Source of the DNA: Margaritispora aquatica
Lineage: Eukaryota; Ascomycota; Leotiomycetes; Helotiales; Discinellaceae
Assembly (NCBI GenBank): GCA_007644065.1
Contig: VJWN01000001.1
Coordinates: forward strand, 1,378,340 to 1,442,339
Length of the DNA stretch: 64,000 bases
Reading direction: 5' to 3'
Shown: positions 12,061 through 24,207 of the stretch, piece by piece
How positions within the stretch are numbered: position 1 is the stretch's first letter
Layout of the letters: each line of letters starts with the position of its first letter
Made by a program: the position numbers and the translations under genes
The notes under the pieces: generated by a model
Told to the model about the DNA's origin: nothing
The model's database searches: none
Seen by the model: the letters and a program-made list of their open reading frames with translations, nothing else

Positions 12061-12542
12061 TATACCCTCATGATTAACTTGAGGACTTTGGCCCTATTCC
12101 TTTGTTGTTACAACTCAACTAGTCTTTCTACTAAGTGCACCTGCAATAGCAAGACTATACCAACAAGCAGATATCATAGCAATACTTATACACTTCGTCC
12201 ACCTCTCTCATACTTAAGAATTTGTCTCTCGTAACCTTTGTTTCACCACCTAATTTTGCACCCGTACATTAATATCATATTAAATTTCTCCGATAAAGTA
12301 GACTTCTATATTTATAGAACTACTTAATCGTAATACTAAACGCTAATTTATATCAAGGACTCTTATTCTAACACTCTATCAAGGTAAGAGATTTTTTTTC
12401 ATTTAAGCCGTGAGAAATCCAGAGTAAACAGTTCTTTTACCAGTAGGAGGAATGGAAAAATTTAATATGAATAAGCTCGTTTTATATAATAAAGGGATCG
12501 TTGGTTGAAGTAACGAGCTAGATAAAGCATTTTTGTACTCAT
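12061..12542. other. AT-rich intergenic region
   Basis: Strongly AT-rich, TA-dense sequence between repeat copy A and the 3' end of the Cys-rich gene, notably 12260-12540. It could be further RIP-mutated repeat DNA, but I could not align it to another part of the window. Confidence 0.45.
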
Positions 12543-13628
12543 TCACTGCTCCTGAATTTGCCAACTTTGTGTTGTTAAATCTGGGAACTCATGTACAAAA
12601 TATGCTTGACGTCCCCACCATCTCCAATAGAAAGTCTCTCTAGCTCTTTTCTTTTGCACATCTTTTGATTCGCTTTTACTGAATTGTTGCTCTCTTTCTG
12701 TTGACGTAAGAGTAGACGACGAGTCAAGGTCTTGACCTGCGAACTGTAACGATCCTGATAAAAATCTCTGACCCATACCTTCAAAAGGTACAAAGAAAAG
12801 TAGCTTAGGTCCAACGATACAAGGTATGTCAGACTTCATAGGCGAAAGCCCCGTACCAAGGTTTTGCCACTTCGTGATGAACAGCATTGTTCTCTTTCCT
12901 TCGAAGCGTTGTAGACCAACTTGAAACTTGGTGAAGCAGATATTGCATTCAGCGCTATGGAGAATCTCCTGATGACTCTCCGGAAGAGAGTCAAGTGCTG
13001 CAAGCTTGTTGACGATTTTCCAAGCAAGTTTTCTGTTATTTCTGCTATATCTGGTAGAGTGTGGACATTTCAGATGATTTCTGCTTGTCAAGTATAATCT
13101 ACTCTCTCTCGATTGTTCAGGTGGAATAGCGTAAGCTGTTTGCACGCACATCAAGAGTCGACTCGCTACGATTTTTGGTGTCGCGATAACTTGTTTGACC
13201 TGCGTTCCCTCCATCAAAACATCACTCCGGTACGAGAGAAGTTTCAACAACTCAGTGCAGTCCCTTGTCAGGCGATGCTGCTTCATGACCATTCGAAAGA
13301 CCGTGAGATGGAAGCTTGGATGTATGAACTTTGCGGTGCGATACTCTTGATCCAGTTTCATACATGGTGTAAGGGGGAAACAGTGATCTTTGGGCAGGGC
13401 AAACTTTTGTATGTCGGATAGGGGATGGTGCATCCTGCAGTCGTAACACTCGAGAGCATCGGGGTTTTGAGCCTCAAGTACCTCCCATGCAGGTTTGCTG
13501 TTAGGGGGTTCTATGCAGGACCTTGAGGACTCATGTTGGTTTTGGAGATGGGAGCCAACCTCCGAGCTGGAGTTCATCTCATACTTCGTGTGCCTTTTCG
13601 GTCTGCTTGCCATAGATTGAGCGAACAT
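12543..13628 (-). CDS. Hypothetical Cys-containing protein, F-box-associated type
   Basis: A single-exon frame of 361 residues with an ATG start. Near residues 60-95 there is a short metal-knuckle-like pattern: LECYDCRMHHPLSDI (C-x2-C-x2-H), then KDHCFPLTPC. This spacing is seen in the region after the F-box in many fungal F-box proteins, but no N-terminal F-box is visible here. A second Cys pair (AECNICF) lies near residue 228. No enzyme motif or membrane span is seen. The gene sits beside AT-rich, repeat-derived DNA. It may be a truncated member of an expanded F-box-like family, or a real lineage-specific protein. Function is unknown. Confidence 0.6.
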   Translation of the reverse strand: MFAQSMASRPKRHTKYEMNSSSEVGSHLQNQHESSRSCIEPPNSKPAWEVLEAQNPDALECYDCRMHHPLSDIQKFALPKDHCFPLTPCMKLDQEYRTAKFIHPSFHLTVFRMVMKQHRLTRDCTELLKLLSYRSDVLMEGTQVKQVIATPKIVASRLLMCVQTAYAIPPEQSRESRLYLTSRNHLKCPHSTRYSRNNRKLAWKIVNKLAALDSLPESHQEILHSAECNICFTKFQVGLQRFEGKRTMLFITKWQNLGTGLSPMKSDIPCIVGPKLLFFVPFEGMGQRFLSGSLQFAGQDLDSSSTLTSTEREQQFSKSESKDVQKKRARETFYWRWWGRQAYFVHEFPDLTTQSWQIQEQ

Positions 13629-14528
13629 TTATTTGATATTATGCTTCTTTCTATCAAGTCTTCGAAAGATGCAGCGAAATCAAATAATGTAACGAGGTAC
13701 GAGATTTGCAGATGTATTTATGGACACTAGCTCAGTCTAAATCAAATAACACATCAGTGCGTCACATGAAGACCAAATATGGGCGGTCTTGGGCTAGTCA
13801 CTAGAGCCTTTAAACAGCAGCTAAACTCTTCATACAGCAACCTAAGGCTCTAGAAACCGTTAGATCATAGCTGCCATAGTGTGGAGTCATGTGGAGTAAT
13901 TAAGGCACCACCCGAGAACTCCTCCGCGTTTGCTTCTTGTTGTTAGCAGAAAAATAGGAATTATGCCGTTTAGTTACAGTTGTGATCGACTTTAGTATTC
14001 TGGGATGGTCTGTGAAAGCGATGAAGGTCTCGATGGTTTTTTATATCTCCAATGGTGGCTTTGACAATATCCTTAGGCGACTAGAAAGATTGCCTAACTA
14101 AATCGCTCTATTGAGATATATACTAGCTTCAATTGGCTCGCTTGACACTAAACTAGACATTCATGAAAGGTAATGACACCATAAGGGATATCTGAATACC
14201 TCGCTTCCGGACCCCACTTTCCAGTAGTTCCAACAAGTCCAAATACTTCTGGAGAACAGTAACACACAATGATCGTGATCGCAGACGTGTCGATGGCGGC
14301 AATTTATTTCAAGAGGGCAACATGGGTTTAGGAAGCTAGAATTGACTCTTGGGATGGATTTTTATTGCTGTAAAGTTCCTCTAAAACCCTAAGATGACCT
14401 CTAATTCTTCAAGCCCTATCCAAACTCCGTCCTTGATGCAGACCCGCCACCAAGGAAGCCCAAACCTAACTCCAAATGAGAACGCCATCGCTCATCTACA
14501 TCTCGCAAATCTCCATACTACTCCCAGC
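13629..14528. other. Intergenic region
   Basis: Promoter side of the Cys-containing gene and 3' flank of the MARVEL-like gene. No coding signal was found on either strand. Confidence 0.5.
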
Positions 14529-15149
14529 CTAATATCTTGGACCGCCTGAGGTCATGTTCTGCATCGACACCGCATCACCACTCTCCTCATCCTTAATCTG
14601 AACCTGTGCTTGAGCCTCCTCGCCTCTGTGCATACCAGTCGCCTTGTGGTACTTGAAATCGATCCATGAAATGATACTCGCCCATAGGGCAAGCAAGCTG
14701 ATTTGTCCCGCAACGACGATGACACCCCACGAGATGGTGCAGTTCATGCCCTGGCAGAAATTCAAATTCGCTTGGACCATCATGAAGGCAACGGCGGCCC
14801 AAAAGACGATCTCGAGAGAGTTGAGGATGAGGTAGGCTTTGAGGCTGCCCCATTTCTTGCAGGAGTTGACTTTTTCGGTGAGGACTTGGTAGAGGATGAT
14901 GATTATGGATTTGGCTCCCTGGTGTGAATGTTAGTGTTTGTTATTGATAGAGGATGGAGAAGATGCATGAAGGTAGGGAAGGGCAAGACGAACCATTCCG
15001 AGTGCCATGGTGTTTGCTCTGCTGGGTGGTGCTCCAGCTGGTGCTTTAACGAAGAGGAGACGAGCGGCTGTTCCGCCGAGAGCGCCGAGGACGAAGGCTA
15101 GTTGCACCATGTGGAGGGGGAACTTGAAGCGAGCTGCGAAAAGATTCAT
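14529..15149 (-). CDS. MARVEL-like four-TM membrane protein
   Basis: Two exons, complement of 14994-15149 and 14529-14918, with a 75-nt intron (donor GTTCGT, acceptor CCAG); 181 residues. Four hydrophobic spans are visible: FPLHMVQLAFVLGALGGTAA near the N-terminus, the GAKSIIIILYQVL region, LILNSLEIVFWAAVAFMMV, and ISWGVIVVAGQISLLALWAS. A cytosolic tail rich in Glu/Gln/Ser follows (from about residue 150). Size, layout and the early Lys/Phe-Pro start match fungal MARVEL-domain proteins of the plasma membrane, which organise membrane microdomains or vesicle junctions. The precise role is unknown. The antisense open frames over the gene carry no motif. Confidence 0.8.
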
Positions 15150-17101
15150 GATTGCGATTATTGGAGTTTTTAATTATTGTTGGGAGTGGTCAAGGAAGAT
15201 ATCAAGTAAGACTGAAGCTGATGATTGAGCTGAAAGTTGAATTGAAGACTGTAGAGTTGAAGATGTTGCTGTTGATGATGATGTGAAATAATGGGGAATG
15301 AAAGGTATCTATATATCTAAATGCTATAGCAACACTACGAAATTGCATTTCCTCTAACAACTCTGTTGTATCGCAGTGTTTCCGTAAATACATCGCACTC
15401 GCAAAGTTCTCGGGTTTTCTCGCATAGGAAACTCGGACTCGTACCCCATCCCATCTAGATTTGGCTGCGGGTCAGACACAGGGCTGTTCTACCAAATAAG
15501 CATATAAAGAGAGAAGATCTGGGTTTTGCCAAGTCTACCAAGCATACTGACGCGAATCTGTACTGCCATAATGCATGTTTGAGTTTGCTATTTGGAGCTT
15601 GTTCGTTTTTCGTACACAGATCACTGGTGAGCGATAAGTTATTTCGGGATTTTGAGAACAGAGACATTCACTAATAGCTGCAGACTACTGCAGATATAAG
15701 TGTGTTTCATAATAACAGCAAAGTAGCTAAAAAATCAGAAAAGATATTAGGCAGTTCGTTCAACTGTCATCGCAAGTATCGTGGCTTGTCTCGTACCTAG
15801 GATGAAACTCGGATTCATATCAGAGGTTGGGCTTGGGGTTGATCTCAACCTTATTTCTAGGCTTATTCCGCTGAGGTTATGCACCCCAAAGAAAATCCAT
15901 CAATCTAATATTGGGAAAGTTTGAGACCATCAGAAGCGTGAGAAGGAGAAGAAAATTTCACGAGCGTCGGACAACATGAGAGCACTTTTTCGCAGGATTG
16001 GAGAGAGAAAGAGTCCTTGCTCCTCTTTAACACGGGCACTGCCATTGAGTGAGCTTTGCCTCGACCCAATGAGGACTGCTCGAATGAGACATTGCTACGA
16101 CAACGTCTTTCTCTCCAACATCGCTCAGATTCTGCGACCTTTCCTACAACCAGCCTGTCCTCTCCGATACAATTAACGACAATGCAGAAGTCCAAGTTGC
16201 CGATCCATGATTTAAAACAACTGTATCCTCTCCTCGTTTTGGTTACAACCTCTTGTGGTGTGGTTGACAACACTTACATCGTGACTTGCGATTATCTGCC
16301 GCCTGGAATGCCAATATCCTTGCGGACCAAAGCAAGAGGATACCTTTCTGCTGGATGTTGCTTGAGATATTCATGACCTAGGCCACACCGTTGGGTAGGA
16401 GTCTCATTGAACTTCCTTAGCATCATGTTGATGATTCGACAGACCGGATTCCTCACGGATATGACTGCTGGATATCGACAGAATACTCGACATATAAGCA
16501 TCGCCCATATCTATTGGAAGACTGCCATGGCAATTCTTTTCCAGATATCGACAGATATCCGGCAGCCAATGCCTTTCCATCTTGACAAAAAGGAAACATG
16601 CCATGTTATGGATGTCATCGTGCCAAAGAATCGAAAAGTGGGATGGCGATAGCTGTTAGTGATAGCGTACCTAGCTGTTGCTGAAAGAGGTAGGCTTCCA
16701 GGCTTCCGATCCACTAAATCCACGGATTCCAAAAGCCTATTTGATCACAAATGTGAGCTCGGACAGGGTGCCGCCGGACAACCGTCGAACCGGCATGGGA
16801 CGATGACGGTGCCGACGCGATGTTGAAGGGAGAGGAATGATTTCAAAGCATGGTATAGAGTTTACAAAGGGACAGTGAGTGTATCGAGGTAGCCTTCTGT
16901 CCTTTTGTTTCATCATCACTATCATATTCTTACTATTTGTTATCGCGTCATATTTCTGATTCACATTCCTCTTCTATTTATCTCAACATTTTCATCTTAT
17001 CAGAGGTTGCGAAGCTGTCAGCGCAGCTTTCAACATCTTGGTACCTGACCAAGCCAAAAGTGGAGGTCACATGTGTGGCAACCTACTGAGGTACCGAAAT
17101 C
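15150..17101. other. Intergenic region, about 2 kb
   Basis: Overlapping open frames occur on both strands around 15900-16650. Those I checked start with non-ATG codons or lack any recognisable motif, and they contradict one another, so I call none. The left end is the promoter of the MARVEL-like gene and the right end the promoter of the MFS gene. The middle may hide a decayed or untypical gene. Confidence 0.4.
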
Positions 17102-19162
17102 ATGGCTGCAGCACATGAGAACACGCCTTTATTAGTTGAGCGAGCAGACAGCATCAAATCTCAGAGCATTGATGGATCATCCGACACGTTAACGGAGTCA
17201 AGATCCAAAGGTGATGAAGAACAGCTTGAAGATAGTGACAAAGCGAATCAGCATGTCACGAGATTAAGAGGAAGTCTAATCATTTTGAGCCTATGGGGGT
17301 TGATCTTTCTCCAAGGTATGTTTGATAGGTTTCTCAATAAAGTGAAAGATGGGACGATGTGGTGATGGATGATGATGAAGCAGCGCAGGCACAGGTACTT
17401 TAACTGACTGGGAATAGCATCAAATATGTCTGGAATAACCACGACCCAATCGTATTACAATTTCCTTTTACCTCCAGCCTCGCTTCTCCCAGTCTAAGAG
17501 TGTTGAACTGACTTAGCTCTACTGCAGCAAAATAGCAGAGGACCTTGATGCCTTTGCTGCGGCATCTTGGTTTACTTCAGCATATTTGATAGCGATGTCG
17601 TCAACATCGCCACTTATCGCTCGACTAGCACAGGTGTTTTCGCCTCGCTATTGTGTCCTTGTTTCTGCGATCTTCTTCGCGATTGGAGGTATACTAACAT
17701 CACAGGCTATGAGCTTGCGTGTATTCCTATTAGGAAGAGCTGTACAGGGTATTGGTGGTGCTGGAATCATGACAATATCGTTCATTCTGGTCCTTGAGCT
17801 AGTAGGAAAGAAGAGAAGAGGCCTATTCATCGGCCTTGTCAATACAGGATTTACTATCGGAGTCTCTTTTGGCGCTGTCGTTGCTGGAGCGTTGGTCGAG
17901 GGTATGGGTTGGGTAAGTTCTCCAGCTTTTGATGGGGATCTTATTTGACGAGTTTAGCGATTCCTATTCTGGATTCAAACACCACTGGCACTTCTTTTTG
18001 GTATCGCCATTTTCTTCAGTATCCCAAGTTCATTTACCGGTGGTGATGGAGACGAGGCGGAAACTTCAATTTCAAGCAAATTGGCTAGAATAGATTACTT
18101 AGGTGCTTTAACACTTGTAAGACAACGACCCCCTGGTTATGCAAGTGTAGCTAACATATTAGACTCTTTCTCTGTCACTTTTCCTTTTTGGACTAGCCTG
18201 GCCTCAAGTCATCTGGGCACCAATAGTTGCCTCTGTGGTGCTTTTGATCGCTTTCGTTCTCATAGAACTCTATGTTGTCGCCGAGCCCATCATTCCAATC
18301 TCGGTTTTGAAGTCAAGAGGTGCACTATTATCCTGTTTTGCACAATTAGGTGTCATGGCTGCGAGATGGATCATTCTGTTTACCTCGCCAGTATATGCTC
18401 TAGCGGTTCTCTCCTGGTCACCATCAGCAGCTGGATCAATACTTCTCCCGACGAATTTCGGATTTGCAACTGGTGGACTTATGGTTGGAGTATTCCATGT
18501 GAAGCGCGGAGGAAGCTTCTGGCTGTAAGTTTTTGTTCATATTGAGAATTGCACATTACTAACTGTCGTGAAGTCCGAGCATAGTTTCTTACTTCCTATT
18601 CGCTTGCACACTTGGCATCCTATCCCAGATTGCGAATGAGAAGACACCACCAGCTTTGATTTTCCTTTCAGTATTTGCAAATGGTCTCTGTACTGGCGCA
18701 TCTCTCAACTACACATTAGCTCATCTGCTCCATCTGACCCCGCCATCAACCCATTTCATCTCTACCTCCCTCCTTACCACTTTCCGTGGCTTTGCAGGAT
18801 CATTTGGTTCCGCTATCGGTGGTGGCATCTTTGTTCGATCATTGAAATCCAAACTTGAAGTTGGCTTTGAGGCGAATGGAGGTTTGGCAGGCAGGGAAGA
18901 ATTGGTGAGAAGGTTGCTGGGAAGTCCAGCACTCGTTCCAACCTTGAAAGGTGTAGAGAGAAGAGTTGCTGTGAGCGGCTATGTGGGTGGATTGAGGACG
19001 ATTTTCATGGCAGGCTCCGCATTGGCTCTTGTTATGGTTGCCATACAGGCAGCCACAGGATGGGAGAGTGGTGAGAACAAAGAAACTGGCAGTGCTAGTG
19101 AGACAGCAAGTTTAGTAGCTGCGACAGATGATTGGGAAGAAGGTCTAGAGGAAGGTGCTTGA
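17102..19162 (+). CDS. MFS transporter, DHA2/Vba-like
   Basis: Six exons, 17102-17315, 17418-17451 (only 34 nt), 17528-17912, 17958-18116, 18163-18524 and 18574-19162; 580 residues, all junctions in phase. After a hydrophilic N-terminus of about 55 residues come many transmembrane spans. Family signatures include ASNMSGITTTQS followed by KIAEDLDAFAAASWFTSAYL (TM1-2), LGRAVQGIGGAGIM, and GKKRRGLFIGLVNTGFTIGV with GWRFLFWIQTPL. These place it among the fungal 14-span drug:H+ antiporter 2 group, which also includes vacuolar basic amino-acid permeases (Vba) and multidrug exporters. Substrate is unknown. The last intron uses an AAG acceptor (18571-18573). The C-terminus is acidic and cytosolic. 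Confidence 0.92.
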
Positions 19163-20283
19163 GTTGTATCACCAAATGTCTCGTACATCATCAGCGAAGT
19201 TATCGAAAGCAAGTTTAACATAGACTGTGTTACAAGATAGGCACAACGCATGTTTCTATTCCAAGGACAAACGTTTCGATCTTGTATTTTTCTCGCTTCA
19301 TTGTGTTCTTGCTCGCTGGCATTGTCACACTAACAACGTTTGTCTTGTCTCGCGAAGCCTCATCGAAATCTGCAACTTCCCGATGACTGCGTGAAGGCGA
19401 CACATTTCAAATACCTGCATGATCAAGAGATCTGAAGTCTTCCATGCATGCACGATCTAGCAACAGCAAACATGGTCATAGCAAAGGGAATATGACATCT
19501 TATCCCAATTTCTATTACTGCATCGTGTGTACATGCATTTGATTGTACCTGCTTGTGCTCCAAGCAGTGACTCCATCCCCTCGAGAAACATGGAAGGACC
19601 TATCTGTGTCTTGATGATCAGGTAGAGGATCACCGCTGTTCTATTTCGAAATGGCGGCGTTGTTTCATGTTGCTCGCCTAGGCAACGTTCGAAGGTGTGA
19701 TGTACATTCATATTTTGCACTTTGTAGTTTGTACATTCGCCTTGTCGAGTTGTCAATACAAATGTGGGTAATCCGAATGTTTAAAGCTCACTAAGGCGTA
19801 ATGGCTTCTCGGCATGGGCCGAATCCGATGGCTCTTTCCGGATCTAGAAGTGTAAGTCGGTGGGAGCCTCATCATCTGAAGTTGGTAGCCAGAGAAGTCA
19901 GTGGCAGGAAGCGAAAGAGGCAGTGACGATGCTACCTAAGCGTGAAAGGAACTCGTCTGGTGACCTACCTAGTTGCTTTTCACTGGCCTGAAGTGAAGCG
20001 ACTCATCTCTGGGCACCCTTTACGCTCTTTGGATCGTACGTTTTTACTGTTCTGGTTGTATTTGTGCTGCTCACGCTTTTGGGAAGAGAGATATATAAGA
20101 CGACCAGCCCAACTCACCTTTGCCTTTCATCTGGTATTCAACCAACTCTTTGACACGTCTACATATTCTACGCTCACCCATCTGCTCTCTCTCTCTTGAC
20201 TAGATATACGAATTGTCAATTGTCACCAAAAAGCCAAAATCCTTTAGCAGACCCTCAGTACAAGAACTATTGCAACATTCAGG
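19163..20283. other. Intergenic region
   Basis: 3' flank of the MFS gene and promoter of the But2-C gene. No gene is seen. The minus-strand open frame at 19457-19756 has no motif. A CT-rich leader precedes 20284. Confidence 0.5.
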
Positions 20284-21435
20284 ATGTTCTCAGTAATCAT
20301 CTCCCTCCTCTTCTTGTGTATCCTCGTCACTGCAGTACCATGTACCTTTGTCATGGACGCCGTCGGCGCAGCAGACAGTGTCGTCAAACAGGATAGAAGT
20401 GAGTATACCTGCTTTCATATGTTCTTTTCATCCATCAGACGAAAGTAGACGAGATGATCTCCAGAAATCCAGCTTCTTACAACTGGATGTCAAAGCTTGT
20501 CTCTGTGGTTTTGACTTTTTTTGCATTCGATCAAAACGATATGCTGACATCTTGCAGTTGGCGAGTTCAGAATCGGTGGCATCTATCCTCGAGGACTGTA
20601 CTACATCGACAGTAGCATCCTTTACGATTCCATGGGACACAACTGCATTGTCGACCAAAGTTCTGGGTTCTACTGCACACTAGGCATTGCAAACACAGTC
20701 AAATTCTCCATCAACAACCAAGGCAAGCTCCTCTACAACGGAGAGGAGAACTGGCTCGCTTGCCCATCAAATGACGGCAGTCATGTTATCCACGGCAAAC
20801 ACAAGGCCAACCCAGCTGGTTGCGAGATCATCACTCTGAAGACTACCCTAAGGACCAGCGATAATAGCTGTACAACTCTCAGTCAACCATCAACCAAGTC
20901 AGCTCCGAGCTGTCCAACTGATCTTTCTGCTGGACCCGGCAAATATGAGTTTCCCCATCTGATTCTACCCACCTCACCGCGATTCATCGATCAGTCGTTC
21001 GGTATCTCGTACTGGGCTTTCATTGGACCCCAACGAACCACACTCTTCAACTTCGACGTGCCTGCTTCGCACGCCGGCCTCACCTGCTCGCTAATTTTCC
21101 TCTTCCCTTTCGGCAATGAGCTCGATCCGAACACTGGCAAATTCTATTATTCGGGCATGGAACAAGTCAAGGTTCAACATGGTGGTCTGAATTTCGCCCT
21201 GCTAAATGGGATTGCGAACGCAGGTACGACTTTCAGGACTACACCAGGTGTCGAGAAAGATTATGGCAAGGTGGAGATCATTCCTGGCAACAAGTACACA
21301 GTTGCTACCTTCCCATGTCCTGCTGGAAGAACGGTTACGTACAAGGTCAGCAGTGTGAATAACACCGAGCTGGATTACTTTCAGAACAGTGCTCCGGCTG
21401 CTATTGGACTCTACATGGTTCCTTGTTCTGGATAG
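20284..21435 (+). CDS. Secreted protein with But2 C-terminal domain
   Basis: Two exons, 20284-20398 and 20558-21435, joined by a 159-nt intron (GTGAGT...GCAG); 330 residues. The start at 20284 gives a signal peptide (MFSVIISLLFLCILVTAVP). Residues about 39-130 form a Cys-containing domain (GEFRIGGIYPRGLYYIDSS...). A Ser/Thr linker with paired cysteines follows, then from about residue 180 a region matching the fungal ubiquitin-3-binding-protein But2 C-terminal domain: YEFPHLILPTSPR, SYWAFIGPQRTTLFNFDVPA, the CSLIFLFP core and a terminal IGLYMVPCSG. Such proteins are usually secreted or wall-associated in Pezizomycotina, so the But2/ubiquitin name is historical and does not imply ubiquitin binding here. 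Function is unknown. Confidence 0.87.
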
Positions 21436-23299
21436 GGTGATCCGCTGAGAGTATTTGTAATGTTAATGTGGAATGGCTAATTGCTGAGACAACATTTGCT
21501 GTCTCTCACTTGCTTTAAGGATAGGAGAATGGCATAAAGAGAAGTTAGCTTTCTGTTTTTTTTTTTTTCTTTGCGCAAAAGCGGGCCAGTATTTTCTAGC
21601 TCTCTATGTTTTAGAGACGGGGTTTTTGCTTTAAAATGTAATAGATCGTAATGCTTAATGACCATAATGGAACCATGCTTTCATGTCTGTTTATCGCCGA
21701 AAATGATTTGTTGGCTTTAGTGAGCAATTGGTCTTTGATTGCACATTTAATTTTCGCTAAAGTAAACTCGTACACAGTCAAGCATTTCAATTTCGAGTTT
21801 TTGTTTTTTGTTCCTCTACTGCATATGTTACTCGGTCAACAGCTACCCAATTCATCTTCGCTACACTAGGTAGAGTGTATTTATACTAAAAAAAAAAAAA
21901 ATAGATACGTCGGGACAGCAACGAGATAGCGAGCGTTTTCTATTCCCCGCAAGCATCCCTTGGACTTGTGTGCGGTTCATATGCTCAAGAGAAAGATGGC
22001 TTTGGGCTTTGTTTATTGACATGATGTGAATTCTAGATTTAATGGACTGGGTGACATTTCTTAGAATATCGTGATGTGGCTGTGCTGTAAATGAGAAAGT
22101 GGTTGCCTGTTCCCAGTGATGATAGGTATAGAATGGAGTTGGCGGTGAATTTTTGAGGGATGGAGATGACAGCAGTTGCCATGGAGCTATGTCTCCAGCT
22201 CACTAGCGAGGTTGAGGGGGGTTCAAAGGGGATGGCTGGACGGCGATGTTGCAGGACTTTTCGAGAGCTGAAAGCTGGGCAGATTGTAGGTGGAGGACAG
22301 TAAGCATGTGAGGCTTTTCCTTTGGACCTCAGCGAGATCTCTGTGTGTTTCTTTTTGTGGTGTGTGTAATTTAAATATAATCTAAGGTGAAAAGATACTA
22401 TTTTATTAGCTTGCTTTTTAAGAGCTTGTTTTAAATTTATGTGAAGTTGAGGGAAGCTGGGGAAGTGAGGTGACGTTAGTTCTTATATCTAGCTTAGGTT
22501 TTTGATCGGTAGCTTACTGATCATATTTGATCCTCGGTCCACACTATAAATTTATAATGGCGGTGGAGATGTTGTCTTGCGCTAGGTGTTAGGTGTTAAG
22601 TGACGATAGTGATGGGAGGTGGGCGAGTGTCGGGCTCGCTTATGTTGCTTTGGATGCCGGTATACACGCTCAAAGTGCTATGGAGGCATAATAGAGGTAT
22701 CTATGCGTGTTCTTGAAGTTGATGAAAGAAAACTCGCATAGCTAGGCGTTGATGACAGAAGGAACGACCAGGTGCTGACAACAATGATTGGTTGTCTATG
22801 TAGAAAAGAATACAATTTTATCGTGGGTGGTAATCCCTTGAATGGATCACAAGGTATTGATTGCAGGAGATGGAGTTATCGATTCTCACTCAGCTGAGCT
22901 TTGGTTATACAACAACATCCGCAAACAAGTCCCTTCGAAGACCTCTGAGTCTTGTTTTTCTGGTTGTTGAATGCCAAATACTTTTAGAGTCACATTTATA
23001 TATATATACTTTGTAGCTTGTAAAAGTATATCTTAGAGGAATTTCAATTGTTATGACAAAGCAAGGCAATTTTAACATGTGGCTAGCGGCATTGAGGTCT
23101 TGTGTCTAGAGATCTGGCATGTCTACCCTATTCTTTTCACTTTCCCTTTATAATAGGTTTCAATCAAACGTTCGCCTTAGATTATGCGAGATAATGGCGT
23201 GTGGTAGATATGCAAACCTTTGGAAGCAAAAGCTAGAGCTAAGTTGATAGTAACATGAATGTAGATCTTAGGTGACAACAACATTGCTTTCGCTGAGCG
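21436..23299. other. Intergenic region with poly(T)/poly(A) runs
   Basis: Contains a T run near 21557-21569 and an A run near 21888-21901, then ordinary AT-rich sequence with no motif-bearing frame. Part of the first 500 bases is likely 3' untranslated sequence of the But2-C gene. Confidence 0.5.
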
Positions 23300-23700
23300 A
23301 AAGTGCGGAAAGCGAGTTATTAGCGAAGCTATTTTATATTGCAAGATCCAGGTATCCATGGATACTGCATAACAACTCAACAGTATCTAAGGCACTACCA
23401 ACATCTGATGCAATTATCGCCAAACACCACCGTATTGCAATATCAATCACAGAAGTGTATGGAGTCTTATGCGCAACAAAACACAGCGCCAAGGCTTAAG
23501 CGAGATTGATGCTGCGTCGTCGATAATGCAAATATCTCTTCTGATGGCAATGCTTGATTGAGATACGAAGTCCTACAGAGTATATTTCCGGGAATTTTTA
23601 TAACATGAACATGCTGGTATATGGTAGGTATTCATCGGGTGGAAACGGAGTGATGTGGTCGGCATGACGTTAGCCCGCATTACGTCGCACTGAAGCAGAT
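23300..23700. repeat. Decayed repeat, copy B (RIP-like)
   Basis: Homologous to 11650-12060 in the same orientation (anchors listed under copy A). Both copies appear mutated: at 23334-23337 this copy has T where copy A has C, while elsewhere copy A has A or T where this copy keeps G or C. A 75-codon open frame crosses it (23272-23499) but does not resemble a known protein. Probably a transposon relic or an old duplicated segment. Confidence 0.65.
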
Positions 23701-23811
23701 CTTCATCTTCAGTTTTGAAACCCCAAGTCTATTGATCTTGCTTTTCGAGTTGAAAATTGTATTCCTAACTGGGTGGTCGGCGCAGTACCTTCGTATCGAC
23801 GACGAAAAACC

Positions 23812-24207
23812 ATGGTGACACCCTCGCACCTTAGTCTGCTCATGTTGCGTCCAAAACAACTCATGCTGTCCCACTACCACTCACGTTTACCCACTCCCCT
23901 CGCATCAACATCAATTTCCCTCGCTCTTCTACCAACCCGCATCACGAACATCCTACCCAAAAACGCAATCCGCACATACACGACCTCACCTTCACTTCCA
24001 CCTCCGCCTAAACCAAAACAAGTCCCACCCAAAAACATCAACCCGTCCTACGGCGCTGCTTCGTTCAAGGACCTAGGCGCAACAAAAACAGTCAAGATTG
24101 TGGTGCTGGTTGCGATCTCTATCATGGCGACTGCGGAGACGATCACGTATGGGACGTGGGGATGGAGGAAGTACGAGAGCTGGAAGAAGGGTGATGGCGA
24201 GGCTTAG
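23812..24207 (+). CDS. Small mitochondrial-type single-TM protein (131 aa)
   Basis: The first ATG of the frame is at 23812 (context AACCATGG). The N-terminal 65 residues are rich in Arg, Ser, Leu and Pro without acidic residues and end near IRTYTTSPSLP, a typical mitochondrial presequence and cleavage zone. A Pro-rich linker follows (PPPPKPKQVPPKN). Next comes a conserved-looking block (NPSYGAASFKDLG), one hydrophobic span (KTVKIVVLVAISIMATAETI) and an aromatic, basic tail (YGTWGWRKYESWKKG). This suggests an inner-membrane protein, perhaps an assembly factor or small respiratory-chain subunit. I do not recognise a named family. Confidence 0.72.
   Translation: MVTPSHLSLLMLRPKQLMLSHYHSRLPTPLASTSISLALLPTRITNILPKNAIRTYTTSPSLPPPPKPKQVPPKNINPSYGAASFKDLGATKTVKIVVLVAISIMATAETITYGTWGWRKYESWKKGDGEA

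Noticed and set aside
15905..16652. Cluster of overlapping frames on both strands between the MARVEL-like and MFS genes
   Set aside because: Frames contradict each other, those checked start with non-ATG codons or show no motif, and no splice pattern joins them into a sensible protein.
17102..21435. Idea that the SDR, MFS and But2-C genes form a secondary-metabolite cluster
   Set aside because: There is no backbone enzyme (PKS, NRPS, terpene synthase) or cluster-type regulator, and unrelated genes lie between them.
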